The notes under the pieces are model-generated. The model was not told where the DNA came from. It saw only the letters and a list, made by a program, of their open reading frames with translations, and did not search any database. The position numbers and the translations under genes are program-made. From assembly GCF_000384075.1 (NCBI RefSeq), contig NZ_KB913025.1, positions 1,182,119 to 1,246,118 of the forward strand: a stretch of DNA of 64,000 bases, in the 5' to 3' direction. This stretch comes from Methylovulum miyakonense HT12. GTDB taxonomy: Bacteria; Pseudomonadota; Gammaproteobacteria; Methylococcales; Methylomonadaceae. Below are positions 1 through 8,846 of this stretch, in pieces. Positions within the stretch are counted from its first letter, which is position 1, and every line of letters begins with the position of its first letter.

Positions 1-114
1 TTCACGCCATAATTGCGGCACAGCCGTTTTTCGGCGTAATAGGGCGGGGTATAAGGTTTGCAAATGGCCGTTACGCAACCACCAAGCGGGTTTGAAAGAA
101 GTTTTAATCAGCAT
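1..114 (-). CDS. YheT-like alpha/beta hydrolase (N-terminal part, runs off the window)
   Basis: This ORF is read on the minus strand from an ATG at 112-114 to the window edge, 38 codons with no stop. The translation contains FKPAWWLRNGHLQTLYPALL, which matches the conserved N-terminus of YheT/UPF0017-type alpha/beta-fold hydrolases (the NxHLQT motif). The catalytic Ser-Asp-His residues would lie outside the window. The family is cytoplasmic and its substrate is poorly defined. The identification rests on this one motif, but the motif is distinctive. Confidence 0.72.
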   Translation of the reverse strand, partial: MLIKTSFKPAWWLRNGHLQTLYPALLRRKTAVPQLWRE

Positions 115-255
115 GGTCAAATAGTAGGCTAAAAAGGGCCGTGTTTACAAAACAGCTGTCCACCCGCGACCCCTATTTTCCGGCAAGGGTTGCCGAGGCC
201 GTTAGGCCACGAAGCGGATCCGGTCCACATTGAGGTAAGTTTTCAGAAACAGTTC

Positions 256-459
256 CTATCCAAGTACTACCCAAAACCGATGACAGGTAGCGGGAAGGGA
301 GGAACCCCATCCAATTAACAGGTTATGCCCGAAACTGCCCAATAAAGGCAACGGGGTCGATTCAATACCGCGGGCGACCACGGTGTTTGTGGCCAAATTC
401 AGTACCGAGACTGAGCGCCCGACCAAGTTATTGGTATAAGCCCGGCCGCCGCCACGGGC
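256..459 (-). pseudogene. Possible remnant of a YVTN-type beta-propeller protein
   Basis: A 67-residue open segment without a start codon lies between two stops (TAA at 460-462, TAG at 256-258). It encodes AYTNNLVGRSVSVLNLATNT followed by VVARG, which resembles one YVTN/YncE beta-propeller repeat (YVTN...VSVID..TNTVVATI). The rest of the segment is not recognisable. It looks like the decayed end of a secreted propeller protein. The match is one short repeat, so this is tentative. Confidence 0.3.
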
Positions 460-641
460 TTAGTTTCGCAGAACAGGCACTGTTTCACCCAAATCCGCCA
501 TCCTAACAGCCCTAATTAACAACCTGCGACAATATGTCACATTTTTATTTGCACTATCTGTTGATATTATTAACCTAACTTTTAAAGCTCTTAGAGCTTA
601 ATTGGCTGAAAGTTGCGTTATATCCTTCCTAATACTCTTAA

Positions 642-670
642 GGCGGTTTTTGCGGACCGCCTTTTTTTTT
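642..670 (+). terminator. Strong intrinsic terminator without an upstream gene
   Basis: The hairpin GGCGGT (642-647)/ACCGCC (656-661) is followed by an uninterrupted T run to 670. The T run is on the + strand side, so it ends transcription coming from the left. No + strand gene is visible between 1 and 640, so it probably ends an unannotated small RNA or a decayed gene. On the minus strand there is no U tract, so it does not serve msrA. Confidence 0.75.
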
Positions 671-687
671 GCCCGCCGTTTTTGCAT

Positions 688-1320
688 TTACTCACACAAA
701 ACCCCTAATCCGCCCAAGCCACAATAGCCTTGCGGGTCTTTGGCAAGATATTGTTGGTGGTAATCTTCGGCATAATAAAATTCGCTGGCGAGCATGATTT
801 CGGTGGTGACCAATCCCAAACCTGCACGGCTCAACTGCGCCTGATAACGGTCTTTGGAGGCTAACGCCAAGTCCAATTGTTCTTCCGTATAAGCATAAAT
901 GCCTGAACGGTATTGGGTGCCGATGTCATTGCCTTGGCGCATCCCTTGGGTGGGGTTGTGGGACTCCCAGAACAGCTTCAACAAATCCAGATAAAGCGTT
1001 TTTGCAGGGTCGTAAATGACTTTGACCACTTCATTATGTCCCGTAAGCCCGGTACATAGCTCATTATACGTCGGGTTCGGCGTGTAACCGCCCATATAAC
1101 CGACCGCCGTACTGAAAATATTAGGGTGTTGCCAGAATTTCCGTTCCGCCCCCCAAAAACAGCCCATGCCGAAAACGGCCTGTTGCAAATGCGCGGGAAA
1201 GGGCGGGGCAATCGGATTGCCAGTGACAAAATGCCGGTTATAAATGGGCATGGGGGTATCCCGGCCCGGCAAGGCTTCGCCAGAATCTGGCAAGCTCTGT
1301 TTTTTGTTGGAGAAAATCAT
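688..1320 (-). CDS. msrA: Peptide-methionine (S)-S-oxide reductase MsrA
   Basis: MsrA reduces the S-epimer of methionine sulfoxide in proteins and free methionine, using thioredoxin. The protein is 210 residues, close to the 212 of E. coli MsrA. It has the catalytic motif GCFWG at about residue 53 and the family signature AEDYHQQYL near residues 184-192. The N-terminus ([11 protein letters not shown]) matches the extended N-terminus of enterobacterial MsrA and supports this start. It is divergent from hslO, another oxidative-stress protein gene, with an 86-bp shared intergenic region. Confidence 0.97.
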   Translation of the reverse strand: MIFSNKKQSLPDSGEALPGRDTPMPIYNRHFVTGNPIAPPFPAHLQQAVFGMGCFWGAERKFWQHPNIFSTAVGYMGGYTPNPTYNELCTGLTGHNEVVKVIYDPAKTLYLDLLKLFWESHNPTQGMRQGNDIGTQYRSGIYAYTEEQLDLALASKDRYQAQLSRAGLGLVTTEIMLASEFYYAEDYHQQYLAKDPQGYCGLGGLGVLCE

Positions 1321-1373
1321 AAGAACCCCATAGGGTGGCTGTGGTTTATCCCAAGATTATCAGGAATTTGCAT

Positions 1374-1379
1374 TATAAT
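1374..1379 (+). promoter_or_regulatory. Putative -10 box of hslO
   Basis: A perfect TATAAT lies 27 bp upstream of the hslO start codon in the msrA-hslO divergent region. No convincing -35 box sits 16-18 bp upstream, so a helper-dependent or extended -10 promoter is possible. Confidence 0.35.
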
Positions 1380-1406
1380 AAAGGTTGAACCTTTTATGAG
1401 ACCGAC

Positions 1407-2276
1407 ATGATCAAGCAAGATATTTTACACCGTTTTTTATTTGAAGAACTGGGCGTACGCGGGGAATGGATTAAATTGGGCGCCAGCTGGCAAGCCGCCC
1501 GCCAGCACCAGCAGGGCACGCACTTTGTCCAGGAACTTTTGGGGCAAGCGTTGGCGGCAGTGACAATGTTGTCCGCCACCGTCAAGTTTAGCGGGTCAAT
1601 GATTTTGCAGGCACAAGGTGATGGCAATATCAAAACCTTGGTGGCCCAAGCGACCCATGACCGGAAAATCCGTGGCTTGGTGCGCAGCCATAAGGATGTT
1701 GATGGAGGCTCCCTGACCACGCTGTTTGGCCAAGGCCGTCTAGTGCTGACAATAGAAATGGGGGATAGCGACCCTTACCAAGGCATTGTGCCCTTGGAAG
1801 GCGAAAATCTGGCAAACGCACTGGAAACCTATTTTCTGCAATCGGAACAGCTCAAAACCCGTTTGTGGTTATTTGCCGACCAACACCATGCCGCCGGATT
1901 ATTGTTGCAGGAATTGCCCGCACAAAAACATTTCCAGGCTGACTGGGAACGTATCGAAATGTTGGCAAACACCATCACCCGTAAGGAACTATTGGAGCTG
2001 GATTGCGAACAAGTCTTGCACCGTTTGTTCAATGAAGAAAAAGTCCGCTTATTCGATCCCGAACCGATCGCCTTCCAATGCGCCTGTTCGCGCCCACGCA
2101 TAGGGCGTACATTACGCGCCATGGGCAGGCCAGAGCTGGAAGATATTCTCCGGGAGCAACATCAGATTGAAGTGATCTGCGAGTTTTGCGGGGCGCATTA
2201 TTTGTTTGACAAAGTCGATGTGGAAAGCATCCTGAGCCAGGATGGCTGGGGCACCACTTCAGAAACCCGCCATTAA
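1407..2276 (+). CDS. hslO: Redox-regulated chaperone Hsp33
   Basis: Hsp33 is a cytoplasmic holdase switched on by oxidation of a C-terminal zinc centre. The ORF is 289 residues, matching the family (about 290). The four zinc cysteines are present as CAC (in FQCACSRPRI) and CEFC (in EVICEFCGAHYLF) near the C-terminus. The start is supported by the conserved N-terminus (DILHRFLFEELGVRGEWIKL). It is divergent from msrA and followed 22 bp later by a lipoprotein gene on the same strand. Confidence 0.97.
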   Translation: MIKQDILHRFLFEELGVRGEWIKLGASWQAARQHQQGTHFVQELLGQALAAVTMLSATVKFSGSMILQAQGDGNIKTLVAQATHDRKIRGLVRSHKDVDGGSLTTLFGQGRLVLTIEMGDSDPYQGIVPLEGENLANALETYFLQSEQLKTRLWLFADQHHAAGLLLQELPAQKHFQADWERIEMLANTITRKELLELDCEQVLHRLFNEEKVRLFDPEPIAFQCACSRPRIGRTLRAMGRPELEDILREQHQIEVICEFCGAHYLFDKVDVESILSQDGWGTTSETRH

Positions 2277-2298
2277 CTTCCCTTTATGAGCCACCGTT

Positions 2299-3063
2299 AT
2301 GATGCCTGCCAACAAAATTAAACGACCGTTCCGTGTCATCGGATTATTAATTCTGGCGGCTTCCCTAACGGGGTGCATGTATTGGGTGCATGCTTACCAG
2401 ACCTATTTGCAAATGGGTGAATTCGACCATTATTTTAAAGTGGTGGCCGCCGATGAATTCACCCTACAATTTAAAGAACCTAAAATGTACAGCGAAGATT
2501 TTATTTCGCTGGCCAAGCTTTATCCCAGCGAAGATGACCGCGTTGAAAACGGCAGGCGTTGGCGGTATTGGTTCCGCAAAGTTGATAAGGACAACATGCT
2601 GATCCAACCGGAAATCAAGTTTTATTCAGATATGGCGTTTAATGCGGAAAAGAAACTCACCGCATGGTCGTTTTCATCGTTATTTTTGCAAATCGCCCCG
2701 CCGGAATTTTTGGAAGTTTCTTTACGCTCAATCGCAGGCGCCGACATTGACAAAGAGAAACAGACGCTTAAAGCCAATGCGGATTTGGTTGGCAAGATCA
2801 ATGCGGAGTTGCCGAAAAAATCAGCCGTGTTGGCGAAACTCGGCGAACCGCTGTCAATCCAGGACGAACCCGAACAGGAAGTGTATATCTACCGATTCCT
2901 GCTCGACACGCACCATATTGAAAAAGGTTACGAAGACCATGCCTTAAATGAAGTGAAATTGAGTTTCGACAAAAAGAACCAGGACTTGATTATCATGGCG
3001 GGCAATTTCGCCGGGCTTAAAATTTCTATTGATTACCGCAAATTCCTTAGCGCATCAAAATGA
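2299..3063 (+). CDS. Predicted lipoprotein of unknown function
   Basis: The 254-residue product begins with a charged N-terminus, a hydrophobic stretch and a lipobox (SLTG-C, Cys26), so it should be lipid-anchored in the envelope. The mature part is mixed alpha/beta in appearance with no motif I recognise. It is rich in charged residues and has a W/Y-rich segment near residues 95-102. It lies 22 bp after hslO on the same strand and could be cotranscribed. It converges on apaH with a 5-bp gap. No function is proposed. Confidence 0.8.
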   Translation: MMPANKIKRPFRVIGLLILAASLTGCMYWVHAYQTYLQMGEFDHYFKVVAADEFTLQFKEPKMYSEDFISLAKLYPSEDDRVENGRRWRYWFRKVDKDNMLIQPEIKFYSDMAFNAEKKLTAWSFSSLFLQIAPPEFLEVSLRSIAGADIDKEKQTLKANADLVGKINAELPKKSAVLAKLGEPLSIQDEPEQEVYIYRFLLDTHHIEKGYEDHALNEVKLSFDKKNQDLIIMAGNFAGLKISIDYRKFLSASK

Positions 3064-3068
3064 ACAAC

Positions 3069-3968
3069 TTAATTCACTGGAGCGGCTATTGACGTGAGCG
3101 GCGGCTCACTGGCATAAGCAGGTGCAGGCCGTTTCATGGTGCGTAATTTATTGGGCTTTTTTTCACCCGGGCAATCAATGCTGAAACGCTCAACCGGAGA
3201 ACCGAGCTTGATCGCGGTCAGTTGCCCTCCCCAGAGGCAACCGGTGTCGATGGCATAACAGTTGTCGCCTTCATAATATCCCAGGGTCGACCAGTGCCCG
3301 CAGATAATCCGTAAACCCGCGCTTTTCCGGTTCGGGACTTGGAACCAAGGCATCAAGCCTTTAGGTTGCGAGCCCATCGGGCCGCTGTTGGTAAAATCCA
3401 AGCGGCCGTCCTCATCGCAATAGCGCATCCGCGTAAAGCAATTGATGATAAAGCGCAAGCGTGACATGCCTTTTAAGTTGGCTGACCAAATATTCGGTTT
3501 ATTGCCATACATTTGTTTCAAAAATTGGGCGTAATCAGGGCTTTTTAAGGTCTGTTCAGCCAGCAACGCCATCTTTTGGGTTTTTTTAAAATCCCATTGC
3601 GGTGGCAACCCGGCATGCACCATGCAGAAATCTTTGTTGTAATGGAACAGCGGCCGATGCCTTAACCAGTCTATCAATTCCCCGCAATCAGGCGCTTCCA
3701 ATATCGGCGTCAGCGCGTCTTTTTTGTTGGCTATTTTTTGGGTGCAAGAAGCCGCCAGCAAATGCATGTCGTGGTTGCCCAGAACAGTGACCGCCGCATC
3801 ACCCAAGCCTTTGACAAAACGCAAGGTTTCTAAAGACTTGGGGCCGCGGTTGACCAAATCCCCGGCAAACCATAATTGATCCTTTGTTTTATCGAATGCG
3901 ATCAAATCCAAGAGTTTTAATAGATCATCAAAACAGCCTTGGACATCGCCAATAGCATAAATGGCCAT
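3069..3968 (-). CDS. apaH: Symmetrical bis(5'-nucleosyl)-tetraphosphatase ApaH
   Basis: ApaH cleaves Ap4A into two ADP and also acts on Np4-capped RNA. The 299-residue protein carries the metallophosphoesterase motifs at its N-terminus: GDVQGC (7-12), GDLVNRG (36-42) and GNHD (64-67), with further conserved histidines in MVHAGL and CGHWS. It lies 3 bp downstream of apaG, the usual apaG-apaH order. The customary rsmA upstream of apaG is missing; ppa lies upstream instead. Confidence 0.97.
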   Translation of the reverse strand: MAIYAIGDVQGCFDDLLKLLDLIAFDKTKDQLWFAGDLVNRGPKSLETLRFVKGLGDAAVTVLGNHDMHLLAASCTQKIANKKDALTPILEAPDCGELIDWLRHRPLFHYNKDFCMVHAGLPPQWDFKKTQKMALLAEQTLKSPDYAQFLKQMYGNKPNIWSANLKGMSRLRFIINCFTRMRYCDEDGRLDFTNSGPMGSQPKGLMPWFQVPNRKSAGLRIICGHWSTLGYYEGDNCYAIDTGCLWGGQLTAIKLGSPVERFSIDCPGEKKPNKLRTMKRPAPAYASEPPLTSIAAPVN

Positions 3969-3971
3969 TTG

Positions 3972-4349
3972 TCAGTGCAGTGTCCTGGGGATAGATAAAG
4001 TAAATTTGGGGATAGGCGCATCGAACTCGCCGCCATCATCGGAGCGCATCGTATATTCGCCATGCATCGTGCCGACCGGGGTATCCAACATCGCACCGCT
4101 GGTGTACTGGAAGGTTTCCCCTGGCTTCAGATAAGGTTGCTCGCCAATCACACCTTCCCCCCTGACCTCTTGGACTTTGCCATTGGCATCGGTGATCAGC
4201 CAATGCCGGCTTATCAACTTGGCGGATTCCGTGCCTTGGTTGGAAATAGTGATGGTATAGGCAAAAACATAGCGATGCTGCTGCGGCGCGGATTGGGCCG
4301 CTATGTAGTGCGGTGTTGCTTCAACAACTATTTTATGTTTTTCGTTCAT
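3972..4349 (-). CDS. apaG: ApaG domain protein
   Basis: ApaG is a small beta-sandwich protein of uncertain role, linked to divalent cation (Co2+/Mg2+) handling. The 125-residue length equals E. coli ApaG. It contains the family segments FAYTITISNQG, SRHWLITD, GEGVIGEQP and MHGEYTM. It is translationally close to apaH (3-bp gap), so the two are probably one transcript. Confidence 0.95.
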   Translation of the reverse strand: MNEKHKIVVEATPHYIAAQSAPQQHRYVFAYTITISNQGTESAKLISRHWLITDANGKVQEVRGEGVIGEQPYLKPGETFQYTSGAMLDTPVGTMHGEYTMRSDDGGEFDAPIPKFTLSIPRTLH

Positions 4350-4528
4350 TGCAGGATTAACAAAATCAGGGACAAGGAATATCCTGGCTATTTCATCTTA
4401 ACTTGGCAGGAAACGCAAGTGCTGTTAAACCGCAATGGAATTTACAGTTTGGCGGGAATGTGGGGCGGTACAATGCCGGGGCCAACGACAATGTGGCCCG
4501 ACAAAACGTCACTTCCTGTGGGTGGCCA

Positions 4529-5179
4529 TCAGATCACGCTATCGGTGGAACGCCTTTTGACCCAAGGGCTGGTGCCATAGTGGTTTTGGTAATCCTGCAT
4601 GGACCGCCTGATCACTTCGTGCGCTTCTTCACGCCCGTAGACGTTGGTGATTTCACAGGTGCTGTGTTCACCTGGCAAATTTTTATACGTCAAAAAATAA
4701 TGTTTCAGGCGGTTGATGTATGACTCCGGGCAATCCGAAACATCATTCCATTGCCGGTAAAATTCATCGCCTTTCATAACGGCGATGATCTTGTCGTCCG
4801 CTTCGCCTTTATCCAATAAACGGAACCCACCGATGGGGATCGCCTGCAAAATGATATTGCCGTGTGTGACCGTGCGTTCGCTGAGGACACAAATATCCAG
4901 AGGATCGCCGTCCCCTTTAGCCACTGCCTTACCTGATTTTAATTCTGCAAATTCGGCAACTTGTTCCGCGCAATAGGTTTGCGGAATAAAGCCGTAAAGC
5001 GTCGGCACCGTATTGGAAAATTTTTGCGGGCGGTCAATTTTCAGGTAACCGCTGATTTTGTCAATTTCATACTTGACGGTATCAGAGGGGACAATCTCGA
5101 TAAACGCGGTCACAATGATCGGCGGGTTGTCGCCCGAACTGATGCCATGCCAAGGATGGGCTTTGTTTTGTATGTTCAT
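4529..5179 (-). CDS. ppa: Inorganic pyrophosphatase (family I)
   Basis: This cytoplasmic enzyme hydrolyses PPi to two Pi and pulls biosynthetic reactions forward. The signature DGDPLD is present near residue 90, together with the upstream YGFIPQTYC and the lysine-rich active-site segments. At 216 residues it is longer than the 176-residue E. coli enzyme, with extra N- and C-terminal segments; similar longer forms occur in other Proteobacteria. It stands alone, 142 bp downstream of the DUF523 gene. Confidence 0.94.
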   Translation of the reverse strand: MNIQNKAHPWHGISSGDNPPIIVTAFIEIVPSDTVKYEIDKISGYLKIDRPQKFSNTVPTLYGFIPQTYCAEQVAEFAELKSGKAVAKGDGDPLDICVLSERTVTHGNIILQAIPIGGFRLLDKGEADDKIIAVMKGDEFYRQWNDVSDCPESYINRLKHYFLTYKNLPGEHSTCEITNVYGREEAHEVIRRSMQDYQNHYGTSPWVKRRSTDSVI

Positions 5180-5321
5180 AATATTGAAAGGTTTTTTGCT
5201 AAAAGGAGGGTAATAATGGGAGGGAATGTATCCTGCCGAAGGGCCATGGGCCGACGTAGAAGAATATCCAGTGAATATTTTGTGATATGTCTCACAATAA
5301 TCATTTGGTTTTAAATAAACG

Positions 5322-6266
5322 TCACAACTGGTTAACCAGGCTCAATTCCTGCGGATAAGGTGACATATAGTAAGAGTTTTCAATATAAGTGTCAGGTGAT
5401 TTACGGAAATGGTGCTTGAGCAAGGTCAATGGCACTATCAACGGGACTTCACCGTCGCGGTAGCGTTCAATAATTTCACATAATTCGGCTTTGTCATCGG
5501 CGGACAACTCCTTCTTCAAATACCCTTGGATGTGCTGCAAGACATTGACGTGATTGCCGCGATTGACGACGATTTTCAGTATCGCCATCAATTGCCGGAT
5601 ATAACTTCCGGCCATTTCGGCAACATTGTCTTTGGTCATACCCGCCAACAACTGCCCCAATTCGCGGTAATCCGCGTGGCTCATGATGATCAGTTTATGG
5701 CGGGCATGAAACGTCATCAGGCCATTGGCGGTCAGGCCTTCCGCCAGCAATTGTTTCCAGCGGTAAAAAACATACACGCGCTGGATGAAATTCTCGCGTA
5801 AACCTGCATCACCCAAACGGCCTTCTTCTTCCACGGGCAGCAGGGGATTGTTGCGCATCATCTCTGCCGCATAAATCCCTGCCCCTTCGCGGTTCGGTTG
5901 TCCGGTGGCGTACACTTTCACGCGCTCCATGCCGCAGCTGGGTGAATCCTTTTTTAAGATATAACCGCATAACTCCGCAAATGCGGGTTGCTCCCGCGTG
6001 GCGTAAGCCCGCAAATCGCCAGTGACATCATGGCCCGCATCCTTAACACCGACACAGCGGATCTCGCCATTGGCCTTGACCAAATGGAGTGTCGGGCGCG
6101 GCACGCCCAAGCCAATCGCCACTTCAGGGCAAAACGGATAAAACTCGAAAAATTCACCTAACGTACCGACGATATAAGAGTCGCGTTTATGGCCGCTATC
6201 AAAACGGACAGGATGGCCTAACAGACAACTGCTGATACCGATAGGGATTTTTTTCATTGCTTTCAC
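5322..6266 (-). CDS. DUF523-DUF1722 (YbgA-type) protein
   Basis: The 314-residue protein has two known domains of unknown biochemical role. An N-terminal DUF523 domain (about 1-150) carries conserved cysteines in ISSCLLG, FCPEVAIGLGVPRP and KKDSPSCGM. A C-terminal DUF1722/YbgA domain (about 190-305) carries YRELGQLLA and the Y..G..PL.VPLTLLKHH ending. The same fusion is often found beside photolyase genes in other bacteria, but none is in this window. The gene begins 3 bp after slyX, so it may be the last gene of the ccm transcript. Confidence 0.9.
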   Translation of the reverse strand: MKAMKKIPIGISSCLLGHPVRFDSGHKRDSYIVGTLGEFFEFYPFCPEVAIGLGVPRPTLHLVKANGEIRCVGVKDAGHDVTGDLRAYATREQPAFAELCGYILKKDSPSCGMERVKVYATGQPNREGAGIYAAEMMRNNPLLPVEEEGRLGDAGLRENFIQRVYVFYRWKQLLAEGLTANGLMTFHARHKLIIMSHADYRELGQLLAGMTKDNVAEMAGSYIRQLMAILKIVVNRGNHVNVLQHIQGYLKKELSADDKAELCEIIERYRDGEVPLIVPLTLLKHHFRKSPDTYIENSYYMSPYPQELSLVNQL

Positions 6267-6269
6267 GGT

Positions 6270-6488
6270 TTAATAATGCGGCGGGATTTCATGGGCATTG
6301 CTGGTGTTTTCACCCTCTTGCCGCTGATTGGAAACACTTTTGATGCGCTCATTAAGCAATGTACAAGTCATTTCCAAACGGTCAATCTGTTGCTGTTGCT
6401 GGCTGACGATATTATTCAAAGCCTGTAGCAAATCTTCCTGATACGCGGCTTTGATTTCCAACTCGATAATACGTTCTTCCATCGTCAT
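6270..6488 (-). CDS. slyX: SlyX-like coiled-coil protein
   Basis: This 72-residue protein consists of a heptad-patterned coiled coil (IIELEIKAAYQEDLLQALN, then a poly-Gln segment) and ends in PPHY, the typical C-terminus of SlyX proteins. The cellular role of SlyX is unknown. Its start overlaps the ccmI stop by 4 bp (ATGA), indicating translational coupling. Confidence 0.88.
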   Translation of the reverse strand: MTMEERIIELEIKAAYQEDLLQALNNIVSQQQQQIDRLEMTCTLLNERIKSVSNQRQEGENTSNAHEIPPHY

Positions 6489-7726
6489 TTGACCTGGGAA
6501 TTGATGACAATGGTATGGCTACTTTTGCCGGATGTCGCCACCGGTTCCACCGCGCCGATCAAATCCCCGACTTGGGACATGGCATTGCCGGATTTGGACA
6601 CCCGCGCCAATAATTTCACCTTAGGGAAAGCCGATAATGTCATCTTCGGCATCATGGCCTGGGCATCGGTCAAGGTCACGGCCAACGGCAAATCCGAAGC
6701 TTGCTTACGGACTATCGCCAACGGCATTTTTGACCCGGATAACGCTTGCGCGTAAATGAACACGGTATCGGCCGGAGCAACCGAAGCTTTAAGCTCAGGG
6801 GCAAGGCTGACCTGCACTTCCAATGCGACGGCAGGCGTTTGGGCGGCAGACCCTGTTTCGGTCGCCGCGCCGCCCGCAACGCCATTAGGCAGTGACGCTT
6901 CCAATTGGCTTAATAAACGCTTCACTTCCTGTTGTGCCTGTGATTCAGGCGGCAATAAGGCCAACAACTTGCGCCATAATTTGACGCCTTCTGCGGCTTC
7001 ACCAGCCTGCGCTTTCGCCATGCCGGCGTACCATAAGGCGGTAATGTTGTCCGGTTCACGTTCCAATACCCTATACACCAGTTCCGCTGGCTTGCCCGCC
7101 ATTTGCTCGTCATTGGCAAACGCCAACGCATCGGCATATTGCAACATAATCTCCGGCTGATCCCCCAATAAGGCATAAGCCTTCGCCAGCGCATCGGCAG
7201 CCTTGGGGAATTGTTTCAGGTATTTATAAGACTTGCCCAACATCATCCAACCTTCGGCATCGGTAGGGTTCGTTTTCATGCGCTCGGCGAGTTTGGCGAC
7301 CATTTTTTTAATATCTTCGATGTTCGGTTGGGCAGGTTGGGCCGTACCCAACATTTCAGAGGTCGGTTCAATCGCCTGATAAGTGCCCAGCCCCGCATAC
7401 AAACCCGCTGCCAACAGCGGCAGGGCGACTACTAACACATAGGCCATCCAGCGGCCTTGCGCCGATACGGCGTCCGTTCCGGCAATATCCAAATCATCGC
7501 CCAAGGCCAATTCCAGCTCGGTGCGTTGTTCTTGGTATTGGGCTTGGGTCAAGGCGCCGGATTGCAATTGTTCCTGCAGTTCCGCCAGCCGCATTTTGGC
7601 AATGGCGATATTGCGTTTGTCCATGTCAGCGGCGGCTACCGGACGTTGCCGCCATAATGGCGGCAACACAAAAGCCAAAGCGATTAAAATCAATAGGCCA
7701 ACCAGCAGCCAAAATAGCGTAGTCAA
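6485..7726 (-). CDS. ccmI: Cytochrome c maturation protein CcmI (CycH)
   Basis: CcmI holds apocytochrome c for the CcmFH heme ligation complex. The 413-residue protein starts with a transmembrane helix (about 3-24), a cytoplasmic coiled-coil segment, a second helix (about 92-113), and then periplasmic TPR repeats (about 135-270, WMMLGKSYKYL and WYAGMAKAQAGE). The C-terminal part is the CcmI C-terminal domain. It overlaps both ccmH and slyX by 4 bp. Confidence 0.95.
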   Translation of the reverse strand: MTTLFWLLVGLLILIALAFVLPPLWRQRPVAAADMDKRNIAIAKMRLAELQEQLQSGALTQAQYQEQRTELELALGDDLDIAGTDAVSAQGRWMAYVLVVALPLLAAGLYAGLGTYQAIEPTSEMLGTAQPAQPNIEDIKKMVAKLAERMKTNPTDAEGWMMLGKSYKYLKQFPKAADALAKAYALLGDQPEIMLQYADALAFANDEQMAGKPAELVYRVLEREPDNITALWYAGMAKAQAGEAAEGVKLWRKLLALLPPESQAQQEVKRLLSQLEASLPNGVAGGAATETGSAAQTPAVALEVQVSLAPELKASVAPADTVFIYAQALSGSKMPLAIVRKQASDLPLAVTLTDAQAMMPKMTLSAFPKVKLLARVSKSGNAMSQVGDLIGAVEPVATSGKSSHTIVINSQVK

Positions 7727-8235
7727 GAAACATCCCCTTCATCTAACAAACGGCGGATTTTCGCCAATTTTTCGGCTTGCCCGTTTTCCGTTACGGCCGC
7801 CACTTCTTTATCGCCAGGGAGGGTGGGTATGCCAAAGCCCTGTTGGGAACGGGGCTGGCGCTGGCGGATGACAAAAAATACCGCCACCAAACCCAGCAAC
7901 AAAAACACTATCGGCCCCAACCAGAGCAAGCCCGTTTTTAATTTAAACGGCGGTTTGTACAACACAAAATCCCCGTAACGGTCGGTCATAAATTGCACGA
8001 TCTCCTCGCGCGACTTGCCTTGCTCCAGCATTTCTTGGACTTGCCTGCGCAAATCCGCCGCCAGTTCTGCGTTGGAATCGGCGATGGTTTGGTTTTGGCA
8101 GACCAAGCAACGCAATTCCGAAGTCAAGGTCTCATAAGCTTCCTGCTGTTCAGGATTGGCAAACTGCCGCGAATCTATGGCTTGGGCGGCAAATGGCGAT
8201 AATAGCAGTAATAACATCAGGATGCCGGGTTTCAT
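7723..8235 (-). CDS. ccmH: Cytochrome c maturation protein CcmH
   Basis: CcmH is a membrane-anchored periplasmic protein that reduces or holds the CXXCH cysteines of apocytochrome c. It has an N-terminal signal segment, the family motif LRCLVCQNQ (Cys43 and Cys46), a helical bundle domain and a C-terminal transmembrane helix (about 103-123). The length, 170 residues, is the short CcmH/CycL form, consistent with a separate ccmI. It overlaps ccmG and ccmI by 4 bp each. Confidence 0.96.
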   Translation of the reverse strand: MKPGILMLLLLLSPFAAQAIDSRQFANPEQQEAYETLTSELRCLVCQNQTIADSNAELAADLRRQVQEMLEQGKSREEIVQFMTDRYGDFVLYKPPFKLKTGLLWLGPIVFLLLGLVAVFFVIRQRQPRSQQGFGIPTLPGDKEVAAVTENGQAEKLAKIRRLLDEGDVS

Positions 8236-8765
8236 GGAGCCTCCGCTTGTAGTTGGGCGATCAAGGGCAGGAAAATGGTTTGGACATCATCCGGCATCAC
8301 CGGCCCCGTGTGTTTGTAACGCACAATACCTTTTTTATCCATCACAAAGGTTTCCGGCACACCATAAACACCCCAATCCAAACCGATACGCCCGTCCTGA
8401 TCCATAATGCTGACATTGTAGGGGTTGCCCAAAGTATCCAGCCAATTTTTCGCGGCGGCAGGGTCGTCTTTGTAATTCAAGCCGATAATCACCACCGCTT
8501 GTTGCCGCGCCAATTGGTTCAGCACCGGATGCTCCTCACGGCAGGACACGCACCACGAAGCCCAGACATTGAACAGCCAGACCTGGCCTTTCAGGTCGGC
8601 GGCCGCCAGCTTTTCGTTTGGGGCTTGCAACTTGGGCGCGGCAAAAGCGGGCGCGGGTTTGTTCAGCAAGGGCGAGGGGATTTCGTTGGGTTTTAGGCCC
8701 AGGCCGATGGCAAGGAAGATTGCCATGACGATGAAAAGGATTAGGGGGAGGAGGTATTTAAGCAT
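8232..8765 (-). CDS. ccmG: Thiol:disulfide interchange protein CcmG/DsbE
   Basis: This periplasmic membrane-anchored thioredoxin-like protein passes reducing equivalents to CcmH and apocytochrome c. The 177-residue protein has an N-terminal transmembrane anchor (about 3-22) and the active site WCVSC (Cys72/Cys75) in the context VWASWC. The acidic CcmG-type residues (REEHP) follow. It is separated from the ccmF block by an inserted NYN-domain gene and overlaps ccmH by 4 bp. Confidence 0.95.
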   Translation of the reverse strand: MLKYLLPLILFIVMAIFLAIGLGLKPNEIPSPLLNKPAPAFAAPKLQAPNEKLAAADLKGQVWLFNVWASWCVSCREEHPVLNQLARQQAVVIIGLNYKDDPAAAKNWLDTLGNPYNVSIMDQDGRIGLDWGVYGVPETFVMDKKGIVRYKHTGPVMPDDVQTIFLPLIAQLQAEAP

Positions 8766-8846
8766 TGCGGTTATTTTTTGATGTCGTACAAATAATGGTC
8801 ATAATCGTCGGCTAAATCAGTTGGAGTTTTGCCATCTCAAATATTT

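Noticed and set aside
4062-4580. A 172-codon + strand frame across apaG and the ppa end
   Set aside because: It is antisense to apaG for most of its length and has no motif.
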